DNA of 64,000 nt, taken from positions 62,001-126,000 of the forward strand of contig JAOWCC010000445.1 in NCBI GenBank assembly GCA_030867875.1. Direction: 5' to 3'. Position 1 is the stretch's first letter. Each line of letters opens with the position of its first letter. The notes under the pieces are model-generated. The model was not told the origin of the DNA. It made no database searches and saw only the letters and a list, made by a program, of their open reading frames with translations. Position numbers and translations under genes: made by a program. The DNA comes from Actinernus sp. WN-2022 (taxonomy: Eukaryota > Cnidaria > Anthozoa > Actiniaria > Actinernidae). Below, piece by piece: positions 22,039 through 32,702 of the stretch.

Positions 22039-22808
22039 GGTAATAACGTACAAGAGAACTAAACTTCTTGAAATTAGTGTTCGTCTCCTTTGGAAAACAA
22101 GGTGAATACTGTGTTCAGTCATCGGACCAAAAGTATTAGAGTATGCGAACCGCCGTGAGGAAGAAAGTCGCAGCTATGTTAAGAGAGTGTGCTGTTCAAT
22201 CGTCAGAGATATGTTGCTCTTTTGTTGAGACTCGCAAAACTTCAGCAGCAGCTGGCTTCCGTTAACTTCCGTTATGGCCGTTAACGTTAGCTTTCAGTAA
22301 TAACATGTCCAAGGTTTACATGACATGTATTTTGGGCATGACACTCGTAGATTACTCAGTCGGAAGGGCGAAGTCTTGTAGAATTCGATTTATGTCTTGT
22401 TTCAGCTTCTTGATTAACGTTTGAGTATTCGATCCATCGTGTACCCTGCAGGGTGCTCGAAGAACTGAATGGCGAAGAGGCGACAGATCGAGGAGAGAAG
22501 AATAAGAAGTGCCTCTGGTGTTACCCTCGAGAAACGCACTTCCATGTGCTGAGTACTAGTTTCAAAATAATAAAGAAAACACGTCAAACCGGTTTTGCTG
22601 CATGGGCCATTGGTTAAGCGAACGAAAATTACCGTTACACCTAGCATTCACGGTTGCGCCTGGTAATGAGGAGATTATCCAATCAGGGACGAGGTTCAAA
22701 TTCTGAACCTAATGTTCACATGGAAGTGAGATTGTCAACGGATAACACCAGACGCTCTTCTTTATCTCCCCTCTCTCGCCTTTATATCTTAGAACCTCTC
22801 GAACCCAA
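22039..22808 (+). other. Probable 3' untranslated and flanking region
   Basis: AATAAA at about 22567 is the first good polyadenylation signal after the TRAF stop codon. No further coding exon is seen. Near 22674-22700 GAGGTTCAAATTCTGAACC resembles a pol III box B, without a convincing partner. Confidence 0.4.
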
Positions 22809-23077
22809 GGTAACCATTTGCTCAAATATAATGTTTGGTGTTAATCATAAATATTGAACGACGAAAGCAATGCACGATAAGGTGGCCTGCGGGTATTGTT
22901 ACAGTCGAATTGGCATCATAATAAAGATTCGCGTTTTTCGGCGGGAAGCGTTTGGCCAACTGATCATTGAGATTTTTTGGACCATGTATTTCCTGATATT
23001 GAAGAACAGTAAACATAAAACAGAATTTCAAGCTACATAATATATTTTCGAAGATATAAGTACGTTATGAAATATAT
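22809..23077 (+). repeat. Segmental duplication block 2
   Basis: Matches 19552-19798 over about 250 bp in the same orientation, including GCGGGAAGCGTTTGGCCAAC and the CCATGTATTTCCTGATATT stretch. A related inverted, more diverged copy lies near 24475-24590. A further piece, about 23655-23730, matches 20033-20110. Confidence 0.85.
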
Positions 23078-23083
23078 ATTTTT

Positions 23084-23102
<19 letters not shown>

Positions 23103-23126
<24 letters not shown>

Positions 23127-23190
23127 ACAATGGCGAGCCGCTTCGACGAGCCATTGTAAAGCCCATACAGATCGGACGCGACTATTTGAT
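23103..23190 (-). repeat. Hairpin-repeat family, inverted copy
   Basis: Left arm GATCTGTATGGGCGTTTAC and right arm GTAAAGCCCATACAGATC, continuing through CAATGGC/GCCATTG, pair almost fully. The reverse complement carries the family flanks GCGTCCGATCT and CCGCTCAT with TTTATCTA, so this copy is in opposite orientation to those at 16 and 49 kb. Confidence 0.75.
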
Positions 23191-23989
23191 CTTACTTGTA
23201 AAATGAATAGATAACTAAACCATTAATATGCACGATATAAAATTTTAACCTTTAATTTCTCCCACCTTGCTATCGATGTGGGATGAATTAGTTTCTCACA
23301 AAAACATATCCCACATCGAAGAGACAATGTGTATGCAATAAGAGAGCAGAGCGTAGCGTGCAGAAAAACAGGTCCCACATGGAATAGATGGTGTGTACAT
23401 AATAAGAGAGCAGATGTACTTTGTCATTTCACCTCTCCCGGGATAGGGGAAGTCAGTGATCGGTCGTGAGACTTCCCTCACTGGCTTAGCTAGTATTCTG
23501 TACCTGATACAGAGTACTACTAGGACTACAACGGACCATGGGGTCTGTATATCGATACAGAACCTGGGGTATGCGATCATGTGGTGTCATTCAGCACATG
23601 GGATTGGCTAGTACCCTTATGAATTATTAAAGATTTTACAATTGCTGTTATTGTTTGTTGGTAAGGACTGAGTTTCAATAACTGAATCGATGGATGGAAA
23701 CGGCTACAGCAAAAGAGATAAAAATGTTACCACCAAACTTTATCAGTGTTCGACAATTTTTTGCACAACGTCAAGCAACTATGATCGCGCGCTGACTACC
23801 CGGTAATATAGTTTAACGTCATGAGAAACAAGAAAATCGAGAACGCGGGACGGAATATATCACTAGATGAAAGGTCGATTGTGAATATTTGGTGAAAAGT
23901 GCCAATTTTGAATTTATCTAAATATTTAAAAAATATAAACGAAAACTTTGGCCTCGTTCGCGAGTATGTTGTAGGACAACATATTTAGT
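23191..23989. other. Intergenic with diverged local repeat
   Basis: TCCCACATCGAAGAGACAATG and TCCCACATGGAATAGATGG (about 23308 and 23372), each followed by AATAAGAGAGCAGA, form a two-unit diverged repeat of about 64 bp. No coding signal seen. Confidence 0.45.
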
Positions 23990-24133
23990 AACACCATGTG
24001 CAACACCATGTGCAACACCATGTGTAACACCATGTGTAACACCATGTGCAACACCATGTGCAACACCATGTGCAATACCATGTGTAACACCATGTGTAAC
24101 ACCATGTGTAACACCATGTGCAACACCATGTGG
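23990..24133. repeat. 12-bp minisatellite, 12 units
   Basis: Consensus AACACCATGTGY repeated 12 times with one ATACC variant. The unit length is a multiple of three, so several frames stay open by construction (for example HGVAHGVT on minus). Confidence 0.95.
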
Positions 24134-24474
24134 AATTTCATTTCGTTTCACTACGATTTTGCGCACTGAGGTTGGGAATGTAACTCGGTTGAAACTGACC
24201 TTTTAAAACCTTCCTGTCCTTTTCTCCTTGGGGCTTCTAATTATGCACAAATCGTACGTTTCATAAGCTTGTTTTCAAATTCCTCACGTATATTCAGTCA
24301 CCCGTTCAATGGCACTAAATATATTTTTCCTTTGAGTTATAGTCACGATGAGGGAAAACAAAAAGCTGTGCTTTGAAAAGGACGAAATATACTGAACTGT
24401 TTTAAGCCCCCAAAAACAACCTTCCAATATGCTAATTTCCTCAATGTGATTACTTCAGTTTCGTCATGAAAATA

Positions 24475-24931
24475 TTATGTATCTTGCATTTGGAATTCTG
24501 TTTTCTATTCGTCAATATCAGGAAATACATGGTCCAAAAAATATCGGCCAAAACCTTCCCGCTGAAAAAGCTAATGTTTACTGATACCTCAGTTAAAGTG
24601 CTTATATGCCCAAATCTTTTATCATTAATTTTGATTCTACATCAAGTGAATAAGTGAATGGTCAAATATTTATTGATTTGAGTGTTGCGTCTATGAGTTA
24701 TAGAGGTTTATGTCGAATATGCTAATTATGTGATGTCATTATGTGATGTCATGGGAGGAGGATTGATGTACTGTTCAATAAACTCGCAGCAGTGTTTTAT
24801 CGAGGGCCCGAGTGTTTTTAGATGTGATAAAACACGTCTGATTGAACGGTTTCAAAATCGTTGATGTATAGAGTCATGTTATTCAGTTATTTTGGCGATA
24901 CGACCTATTTCGGCCGAGAAAATCGAAGCAA
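24475..24931 (-). repeat. Diverged inverted repeat fragments
   Basis: 24475-24590 is an inverted, diverged relative of the 19.7/22.95-kb repeat (AATATCAGGAAATACATGGTCC shared in part). 24868-24931 is an inverted fragment of the hairpin family (TTATTTTGGCGATACGACC matching 16.0 kb). Between them no gene is seen. Confidence 0.6.
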
Positions 24932-25582
24932 AACAATTTGTTCTCTTTTGTTGTCGTTTTCCTTCATAAATTATTAATGATTTTTGAATTATTATATAAA
25001 AACGTGCTGGCAGAGATTTAAAAAATATATACACATCCATGTTATATTTGGGGTTTTCATCAGTGATTTTTCCAGATATTTGCCTGAGTGTATATATCAT
25101 TCACAAGAAGAAGAAAAATGACAGTAAGTCGGCCTCCTATCTAGGCCTACATCCCATAATTAGCATACATGTTGGAATTACAAACCTTTATAACTTATTC
25201 ACTTGATGTAGAATGAACGATAACACGTTTGGGCTTAGATGCCACTATTCAGTTATGAAGGGTGAAAACACAATACTGCATCATTGTTGTTTTTCAGTTC
25301 ATAGTTACTTAATTATGATTATATTCTCAAAAAGACGAGTATAGAAATAGGCCAAAAAGGGATATTTTATTCAAATTAACTTTTCAATGTTTTGTAAAAA
25401 CTGAGTAACAGAGGTAGATAGCAGCGCTAAAGTAAATTTAAGGTTTTATAATTGTTTTATAATGTACTGCAGAGTAGTAAAACTATCAATAAATAGAAGT
25501 TACACTTTAATATGCACAGGATGTTTTACTGGTAGAAGGCAAATATTAGTGCTACGTGTACACTAGGGGGAAAGTCTCATAT
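24932..25582. other. Intergenic, nothing recognised
   Basis: AT-rich sequence without coding-like frames. Confidence 0.4.
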
Positions 25583-26140
25583 TGTTCTCTATTCTTACGA
25601 GTGAATCCGGATCCTTTTTTTTTTCTAGTGTAAACGTAGTCTGAGAGGATCACAATCTTTTCGACTTGTTCCAGTTGACGAGTCGTGACAAGTACAGAAT
25701 ATAACGCAAGAATATTAACTTTACAATATATATCCCATAATGCCCTTCGTTGTATAAAAGTGGAAGTCTAGAAAGCCACGGTAGGACCCCGCTCGGTCGC
25801 TACACTTTCCCTAGCTATTTTGATTGGCTAGCCCATCCGCCATGAAACTGGCCCGATGCTGTGTATTCTGCTGACTGGCCACTTGTTTTCTTACTGCCCA
25901 TAGTAGTGTCTGCGTGATTTTCTTCTGGAATGTTAAAGTTCGCTTATGTGGCATTCACGTCAGCACCGCTTGAACCAAAAGCGGAAGTTCCAGTACCGTA
26001 TCCAATAACAATGCTCCACGGAGCGTCTTGTGATAAAGGTATGTTATCAGAATATCTCATCTTTAACCGTGGATATGCGAAGCATAGGAACGAGTTATAT
26101 AATGGCAAGGTACGTGTATATGGCAAGATTAACATTCTAT
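25583..26140 (+). repeat. Segmental duplication block 3, with TATA box
   Basis: Same-orientation copy of 19005-19256 followed by the 19365-19550 part. It includes TATAAAAG (25753-25760) and GGAAGTCTAGAAAGCCACGG immediately downstream. No TRAF exon follows within the next 2 kb, so if a promoter was duplicated here its gene was not. Confidence 0.85.
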
Positions 26141-26376
26141 ACATTGTTGTACCGGTACATAATATTGATCGTAACTGCTTAATAGTTCCCATGATGTTCT
26201 CGTCTTGAAATATCATTAACTAAGAGACCAAGGGGCAGTCTGGTTGAATTTATAGTAATTTAAAATAGTGAGAATTATCCACTCGAGAGCACATCGGGTT
26301 GAAAGCATCTATATAATTCTTTCCAGTTTGGTTTAGTGACCGTGATAGTTCCAGTTCAGTTAACTTAATTATAATT

Positions 26377-26477
26377 GTGAGCAGAGTAGGCCGCTTTGAG
26401 TTTGTGAGCAGAGTAGGCCGCTTTGAGTTTGTGAGCAGAGTAGGCCGCTTTGAGTTTGTGAGCAGAGTGGGTCGGTT
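26377..26477. repeat. 27-bp tandem repeat, 3.7 units
   Basis: GTGAGCAGAGTAGGCCGCTT plus TGAGTTT repeated at 26377, 26404, 26431 and a diverged partial at 26458. Confidence 0.95.
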
Positions 26478-28095
26478 TTTGTGACCACAGTGGGCCGAGG
26501 AAAAGTAAATAAAACTGAGAAAGGAAAATTTAAAAAAATAATATTGAGTGGCTGGTGTTCGGTTATTGGATTCAAAAGGGCGCGCTCTAAACCACTTTAC
26601 CATAGTGCCAATTCACTTGAAGATCACTTGCCAAATAGAGGGTATATAGGTAGAAGTTCTGAGCCCGTGAACTTTGGTTGACTAGCCGTTGTCAACGGAT
26701 GAGATTGTTTGAAATTGTGTTCGATTTAGGCTCGAGAAATGGGGATTACTTCAATTAAATGGCACGAGGCTCTTGGAATAGATACTGTTGTGCTATTATT
26801 TGAGGTTTAGTTGCGGTCGGCATTGATTTTGGATGAAAATTCGAGCGTGATGTTCAGGAGATTGGGATCGAGGAATGACGGCTGCGACCGTCCTCGCTTT
26901 TGCACACAGAGCACAATGAAGAACAGATAAAGACTTCAGGTAAGTTTTCATTGATTTTATTTCAGTATTTCTGGCGTATTAACGGATACAACCAAATACT
27001 CGTTAAAAATCTCATACAAACCCTTATAATTTAAAACACAAACTGAGCTTGGGTTTCATATGCCGCTAGCCAGTGCTGAGATTAGGTTTGCGGGCTCCTT
27101 TTGTAGCCCGCAATGAATGTGAACCTGTATAATTCAGTATTTACTGCGTGCGATATTGGTCAATAAGCATTATTAATGTTATTGCTGCCGCAGCGAGCGA
27201 GCCTGAAGCGAGCGAGCAAGGCAGCAGTTTTAATCTGTAAGCGGGTCCAAATCTCGACAAATTGTTTTACTACAATGCATCACTTCTATTGTCTTTTTTT
27301 ACCACACTGCTTTGCACGGATCTGATCGTCACGTGACATTACACGAGGTGGAATCTGCATTGTTTGAGCTAACTACGTTCTTCAACCGTTCTTTAATCAT
27401 TTCTGTGTATGCAATCCTTGTGTAATCATGAAATTGTTGAAGTGTAGACGTGTAGGCGAACGAACTCTTTCTAACTCTGTGTGAACTATCAGTTTCCAAA
27501 GAGCAAGATCTCTCCTGTTATCAAGATGGTGAGCAGCAAATGAATCATTTTCTTTTATTGGCTTCGATAAACTGCCGTCAAGCAGCCGGTTCAAAATACA
27601 ATTAGCATTTACAATTACACTCTCAATTACAGTTGATTTCCGGTGTTTAAACTTCACCGGGGAGAACAGCAGTTTGTTGTGCCGGGAATCTTAAGAAAAT
27701 GTCGGGAATTGGTAGGCTGAGGGAATTTACCGGGAGATCGTTGATATGTATGTTGGGACAAAATGAAAATAAATCGCGACAACTTTTGAGTTACACACCA
27801 CATCTCCGTCAAACAGGATTCAGTCGCACGATAGCCCCAAAAATACAAAATATATTCATCTAACACCTTGGCATTCTTATCACCCAGTAATCTATTTTTC
27901 CTGCCAAAGTGCTACTGTAGGTTCTCTTCTAATACACTTCCTTAACATAGCGGAGCAGCATTCACTACCTGTTAGGTATACTAGTTATTATTATATTATT
28001 GACTTGATTGTGGTATAGTAGTGGGATTATACAAGAGTTCATTTTGTAGCTAACCAACTTCTCCATGTGGTTCCGATTTCATCACTGTTCATAGG
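26478..28095. other. Intergenic, possible untranslated first exon
   Basis: A strong donor, TTCAG|GTAAGTTTTC, occurs at about 26939. It is preceded by a short ATG frame (MTAATVLAFAHRAQ), so a non-coding first exon of a gene is possible, but nothing downstream confirms it. Around 27180-27230 GCGAGCGAGC motifs flank a short G/C-rich inverted repeat. Confidence 0.3.
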
Positions 28096-28168
28096 AAGCG
28101 GCGTGGTCGAGCAGTTAACACGGCTGACTATCCTGTAGGTACCCTGGCTGAATTCAATCCCCCGTACG
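28096..28168 (+). mobile_element. tRNA-like SINE head
   Basis: GTGGTCGAGCAGTTAACACGG resembles the box A and D-arm of a Ser/Leu-type tRNA, and GGCTGAATTCAATCCCCC a degraded box B about 45 bp on. No acceptor stem pairs, so this is not a functional tRNA. The SINE body downstream cannot be delimited. Confidence 0.45.
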
Positions 28169-29382
28169 CTCGACAACGTTTGAAATAGTTCAGTATTTCA
28201 TACCGAGCAACCAAATGGCCTGGATCGATTCTCGTGCTGATACGGCTACAAACAATAGCTTTTGCACTTCCAACCTCGTCGCTGTGTCGAGTTTGCATGC
28301 ATGGACGCCACATGAGCGTCTATTCAGTTTGGGAGCACATGGCATTAATTAAGTTGTTCAAATACACACTGAATCAGCTAAATACATCTTGCTCTACCCA
28401 AGAAACCCATGCATGCCTCGTCTAAAACCAAGAAATAAAGACTGGTGAGTGTTGACTGAGTTAACAATAAGCCGTAATATAGTAATAACTCAACTATGTG
28501 ACTATAAATAGTGCCGACTGTAGTGTGTTTTACTAAAGTACATTACTCGTGACGTGCATTCCGATAATGTGAATGGGCCACGTGGACCTATTTTACGATA
28601 TTCTTTATTTTTTCTAATGTGTGTTAATGCTTCAAACTTATACATCAAACCCTTTCCACTCAGTTTCTCTTTCTGCATGGTAGTATCTCATTCTACACTC
28701 CTGATCACTTGAGCGGAATTCGCCGTCTGATTAGTCAGTTTAATCAGTAAGGTAAAGTTCGTAGCACTTACATATTAAATGTAACAACACTCAGTCACCG
28801 TTTGAAAATAGTGTTATTAAGTTCTTTGAATGCTATTATAAACAGGTATCTTCTAACTGAATATGCACAATACGAGCCGTAGCCCAGGCTAATAAAAAAT
28901 AATCAAATTCATGCCGGCTTTACTTTAAAATGGCTGTCATTTCAACTCACAAGCTCGAAACCAATGAATACAACTATAGAACGTCTTTATAACTAGGCGT
29001 GTACTTGACGATTGTAACGGATTTTCTTATCATTCCGGTTGATACGTATTGTTGTCTCATTTGTGATAAGTTGATAGTCATGTATATCAGTCACTGATAT
29101 ACACTTCCACAACCATCCAAACGGTTCATGTGTCTTCGATCTCGGACAAGGAAGTAAAACTGTAGAACTAAGTCAACAGAGGGACACGTGGAAGATTACC
29201 GATTTGCATCGGTAAACGTGTTATCCTCAATAGATAAGGTGATGTTTCTTTACATTGCACTTGACAAATGTATAGGAACACCTCTGCTCTAGCCAAGTCC
29301 TTCTTCTACGTTCCTTCTTTTGATTGTACCTTGGTAGCTGACTTCAGTTCTTCTTACATCTTTCTCTTGCCCTAGCCGCCAT
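28169..29382. other. Intergenic, nothing recognised
   Basis: No coding-like frame, tandem repeat or clear inverted repeat in this 1.2-kb stretch. Confidence 0.4.
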
Positions 29383-29745
29383 AATAATAATAGACTTTAT
29401 TAACAATACTTAAAGCATACGTTTAAGTTTACAAATGAGAAATTGAGGAATCTACTTACAATTCAATTCTGATAAATAATAATAAATATTTATAATACAA
29501 TAAAAGATACTACTATATAATTATATAAAACTAATTAAAGAGGCATCTATTTACAAATATCCTCTTAAAACGATCAGTTCGTACTAGAGGGAGAGCAAAT
29601 TCGTGGCTACGCTCGCGGAGCTCCCTCGTTCGTTTAGGAGGCAAACCTGGCAATGTGTTTGAACGTTTGGGACTGGTGCCTAACCAATTCTTTTTGAAGG
29701 GTGGGAGAAGGAATGCACTCAGCCAAACGGTAACAAACATAGATC
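29383..29745 (-). mobile_element. 5'-truncated LINE, 3' end only
   Basis: AATAATAATAGACTTTATTAA at the left end matches the 3' terminal signature of the LINE family at 47.2 kb. The minus strand then reads the end of a reverse-transcriptase C-terminus (RFKRIFVNRCLF and upstream LPLVRTDRF). About 360 bp survives. Confidence 0.6.
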
Positions 29746-30138
29746 AGAAGTCCAAGGACTACGGTAAATCTGATACAATATTTCGGCTGGCCAAACCAGC
29801 CTTCTTCGAGTACTAGATATTTTCATGATTGTTTTGCCGACAAATGATAAAACAATGTGGAGAATGTCGGCAATACCGGAAAGGAGTGGAAATGGGAAGT
29901 GACGTGGGTATATAATTATAAGTTATACCATGACAAGAGGGAAATTAGTGATTAAATTTTGCCGCAAGCCTCGGGACAATTTGTGGAAGCGGCGGAAGGA
30001 CTTTTACGAACTCTCCCGAGCCTTAGGGGAATTGAACAGATTTCTAATGGTATTCTTGGGTCGCAATCAATCCCTGGAGATTCAAATGATGTTGGAGGAC
30101 GGAACAAAAGACACTATTGAGGAATCTTTTGTTAATGT

Positions 30139-30169
<31 letters not shown>

Positions 30170-30928
30170 CAACCCAAGAATAAGTTTGTAATGTGATCGC
30201 CGAGGAAGAAAATCTTTTACAAGTACATGTTGGCTGACTGACGTCACAGAACAATAAGCCGATCAGCGACACTTTGTAGGAGGTACTTGTATTTTACTAA
30301 ACGACTGAGGATCTCCCAGGGTTCCCTTGTTCCCAACGAAAATTACTTTTTGTTCCCTTGTTCCCAATTTTTTTTCCAGGGAAACAGTCAATTTTTCCAC
30401 TTAGAAAAATGGAAATTGTTGCCTTGTTCCCTAAAACCTCTATTCATGTTCCCTTGTTCCCCGATATATTTTTAGTTTGTTCAAGCAGAGTTGTATTAAT
30501 ATTCGTTTGAAATAGGTGATCCCACATGGATTACGTTGAGGGTTATGATGAAGACATTTGGGTTAAATTTTTCGCCCAGCAAGAGTTGACGTTTTGACCC
30601 TCTCATGTCCAACCTGCAATGTCGTCTATTTTTTGCGCCGGGAAATTTAGTACGACATGACAATGCAGATTTATTGTCTACTAAATTTTCCGAGAGGAAA
30701 CACTGTTGCGTAAATATCTGTGAACTTCAGTGTTTTCCGAAATGTTTTCTCGTTTGCACGCTCGAAACCTCCCGAGAAGTAAATTTTGCTTCCGCAACAA
30801 ATATTTCTCCGTTTGCCCGCCGAAACAACGTTGACTTGATCCCAGAAAACAATTTTCTTGCCTCCCGCTCGTTTGCTCACCCAAGAAACATTATCAGCAA
30901 CGGTGTTGCGTTTGCGCAGGCCTTAGGA
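29746..30928. other. Repeat-rich intergenic stretch
   Basis: The ATG frame at 29930-30160 (MTRGKLVIKFCRKPRDN and on) ends in CAACATGGCCGCCGTGACGTCA, a motif set seen in other repeats of this window, so I do not call it a gene. TTCCCTTGTTCCC recurs four times between 30322 and 30470. From about 30640 to 30900 words such as GAAAC/GTTTTC and CGTTTGC recur, suggesting another degenerate element. Confidence 0.4.
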
Positions 30929-31100
30929 CCAAGCCAGATCATTTAACCCAATAATAAATACTGTATCCGGCCAACCTACTGCAGGCCACCAAGCCAGATC
31001 ATTTAACCCAATAATAAATCAGTACTCTATCCGGCCAACCTACAAGTCATACAAGTCCGTTTCAGAGTGGTGTCCGTCTTAGAGAGGTGTCCGTCTGTGG
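30929..31100. repeat. Tandem duplication of about 67 bp and GTGTCCGTC motif
   Basis: CCAAGCCAGATCATTTAACC starts two tandem units (about 30929 and 30998), each ending TATCCGGCCAACCTAC. They are followed by two GAGGTGTCCGTCT-type motifs. Confidence 0.85.
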
Positions 31101-32693
31101 AGGTGAATCCATAAGGTTTTTAGTGTTACAAGTTAATGTGTGAGGAAGTAGTTACCAGGTCTCCATGATTAAGTACGGTCTACTTTCAACCAAAGGAAGC
31201 CCAAATCTTTTATTCGTTTTTTTCCTTCTGGGTTTTCTTTATGTCTGCGGAGGAGGCTAGTGTTAACAGTACCCATGATGCAAATCGGTATATGTGAAGG
31301 ATACACTATGATTACGTTACGTTTAACTGTATCCATGTTTGTCAGATTATCACGGATCGATCATGATGCTAAATAGAACATGTGAGTTGCCTTGGACACA
31401 ATCTAAAAGTGTAGCAGATGAAACGCTTTCAGTGCTGCTTCTCTACGGTATAGCTATGTCACTTGTCAAAGCTTTCCTTTGGCATGCTCTGTGATCACTG
31501 TGATGCGTTTTAATTTATATGACCGACTGAAATATCTGGTACTTCAATCGTACTGGAAATGTATTATTTTACTCTAAATTTTGGCCTATCTAGAGAAAAT
31601 ATATTTATCGGCAAATTTGAAATTACCAATGCAAATACGTAGATAACAACTTCGCGTATAGAAAGCCCCAGCTGAATTGTCAATACCGGCCTACGGTTCG
31701 TGGTTTCGAGAGGTCACGTTACAACTTGAAATCTCATTTGCTGAGGGTGAAGGGGATTCCCCTAATTACTAAGCAAGATACCCTACATGTTGTTTTCGTT
31801 TTCGAATGGAGGCGAATATTTTGGTGGTTACATCAGATTCCTAATCAAGGATCTGTTCATCTCTGGTATTGTCGTCTGAATGACAGCAAATCCAGAATAA
31901 CCGAGTCCAAATGTGAGTAAACCTTAGCTTATCAAAAGTTATTCACCTCAAACTAGTCAAAGGCTTCACTGACTTACGTCAACCCACATCCGCCCTCGAT
32001 AAACATGAACTAGTATAGCGCACGAAACTACAAGTCTGTTTTAATGAAGTAAAAATGCCACAAATGTTAAGATAAAGTGTGACCTAAACTTAAATAGCCG
32101 AATTTTTTGCTGGTAAAAGATCAGATAAATCGACACAAACGAAAAATCATGCTGAAGCACTACGTCTCAAATTACGCATTTTAGTGATATTCAAGACTCT
32201 GAACATTCTGGTCATTCTTGATATAAAGCAAGATGTTAAAATCTTTAAAATAAGTAATATAAGCAATAAGAGTGTGAGTAAAACGAACACTTCGCAATTA
32301 TATTCAAAGGGTTGGGCTCAGTAAAAAGCATATTTATGAAAAACATTAATTATAAACTGAAATTATAAAGTTTGTAGTCACATGATACTTGCCGATGATA
32401 ACGCAAGTCAATCAATAAACCAAGCAACGAGGACGAGTTGTGACGACTCTTTTAAGTTTAAATCATTTTTTTATAACTGCATGTGAAAATGCAGCACACA
32501 TTTCGTACGTCGCGCCGCCGTTGTCGTTGCTGAAAGTTAAATCTCTTTATACTACTTGTAACTTTACCTGGCAGCATCGATGCAAGAAACTCACTTCACA
32601 AGATGGTAGGCACTCTTGAACCATTTGATATCTCGACACCAGAAGAATGGACGATTAATTCGACTGTTCCACTTCTGAACTACACGGTACCCT
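31101..32693. other. Intergenic, nothing recognised
   Basis: No supported gene or repeat up to the left target duplication of the Mutator-like element. Confidence 0.4.
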
Positions 32694-32702
32694 GATGCTC
32701 TA

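Noticed and set aside
22660..22700. Possible pol III unit around GAGGTTCAAATTCTGAACC
   Set aside because: The box-B-like word is part of a small palindrome and has no convincing box A or acceptor stem.
23918..24166. Repetitive histidine/valine ORFs on the minus strand
   Set aside because: Artefact of a 12-bp minisatellite whose unit is a multiple of three.
19005..26140. Direct repeats at 19.0 and 25.6 kb as LTRs of a retrotransposon
   Set aside because: No gag/pol between them, part of the repeat occurs a third time internally at 22.8 kb, and boundaries lack TG...CA.
29930..30160. 76-codon ATG frame as a gene
   Set aside because: It overlaps repeat-type sequence ending in ATGGCCGCC and TGACGTCA motifs seen elsewhere in MITEs; no domain recognised.
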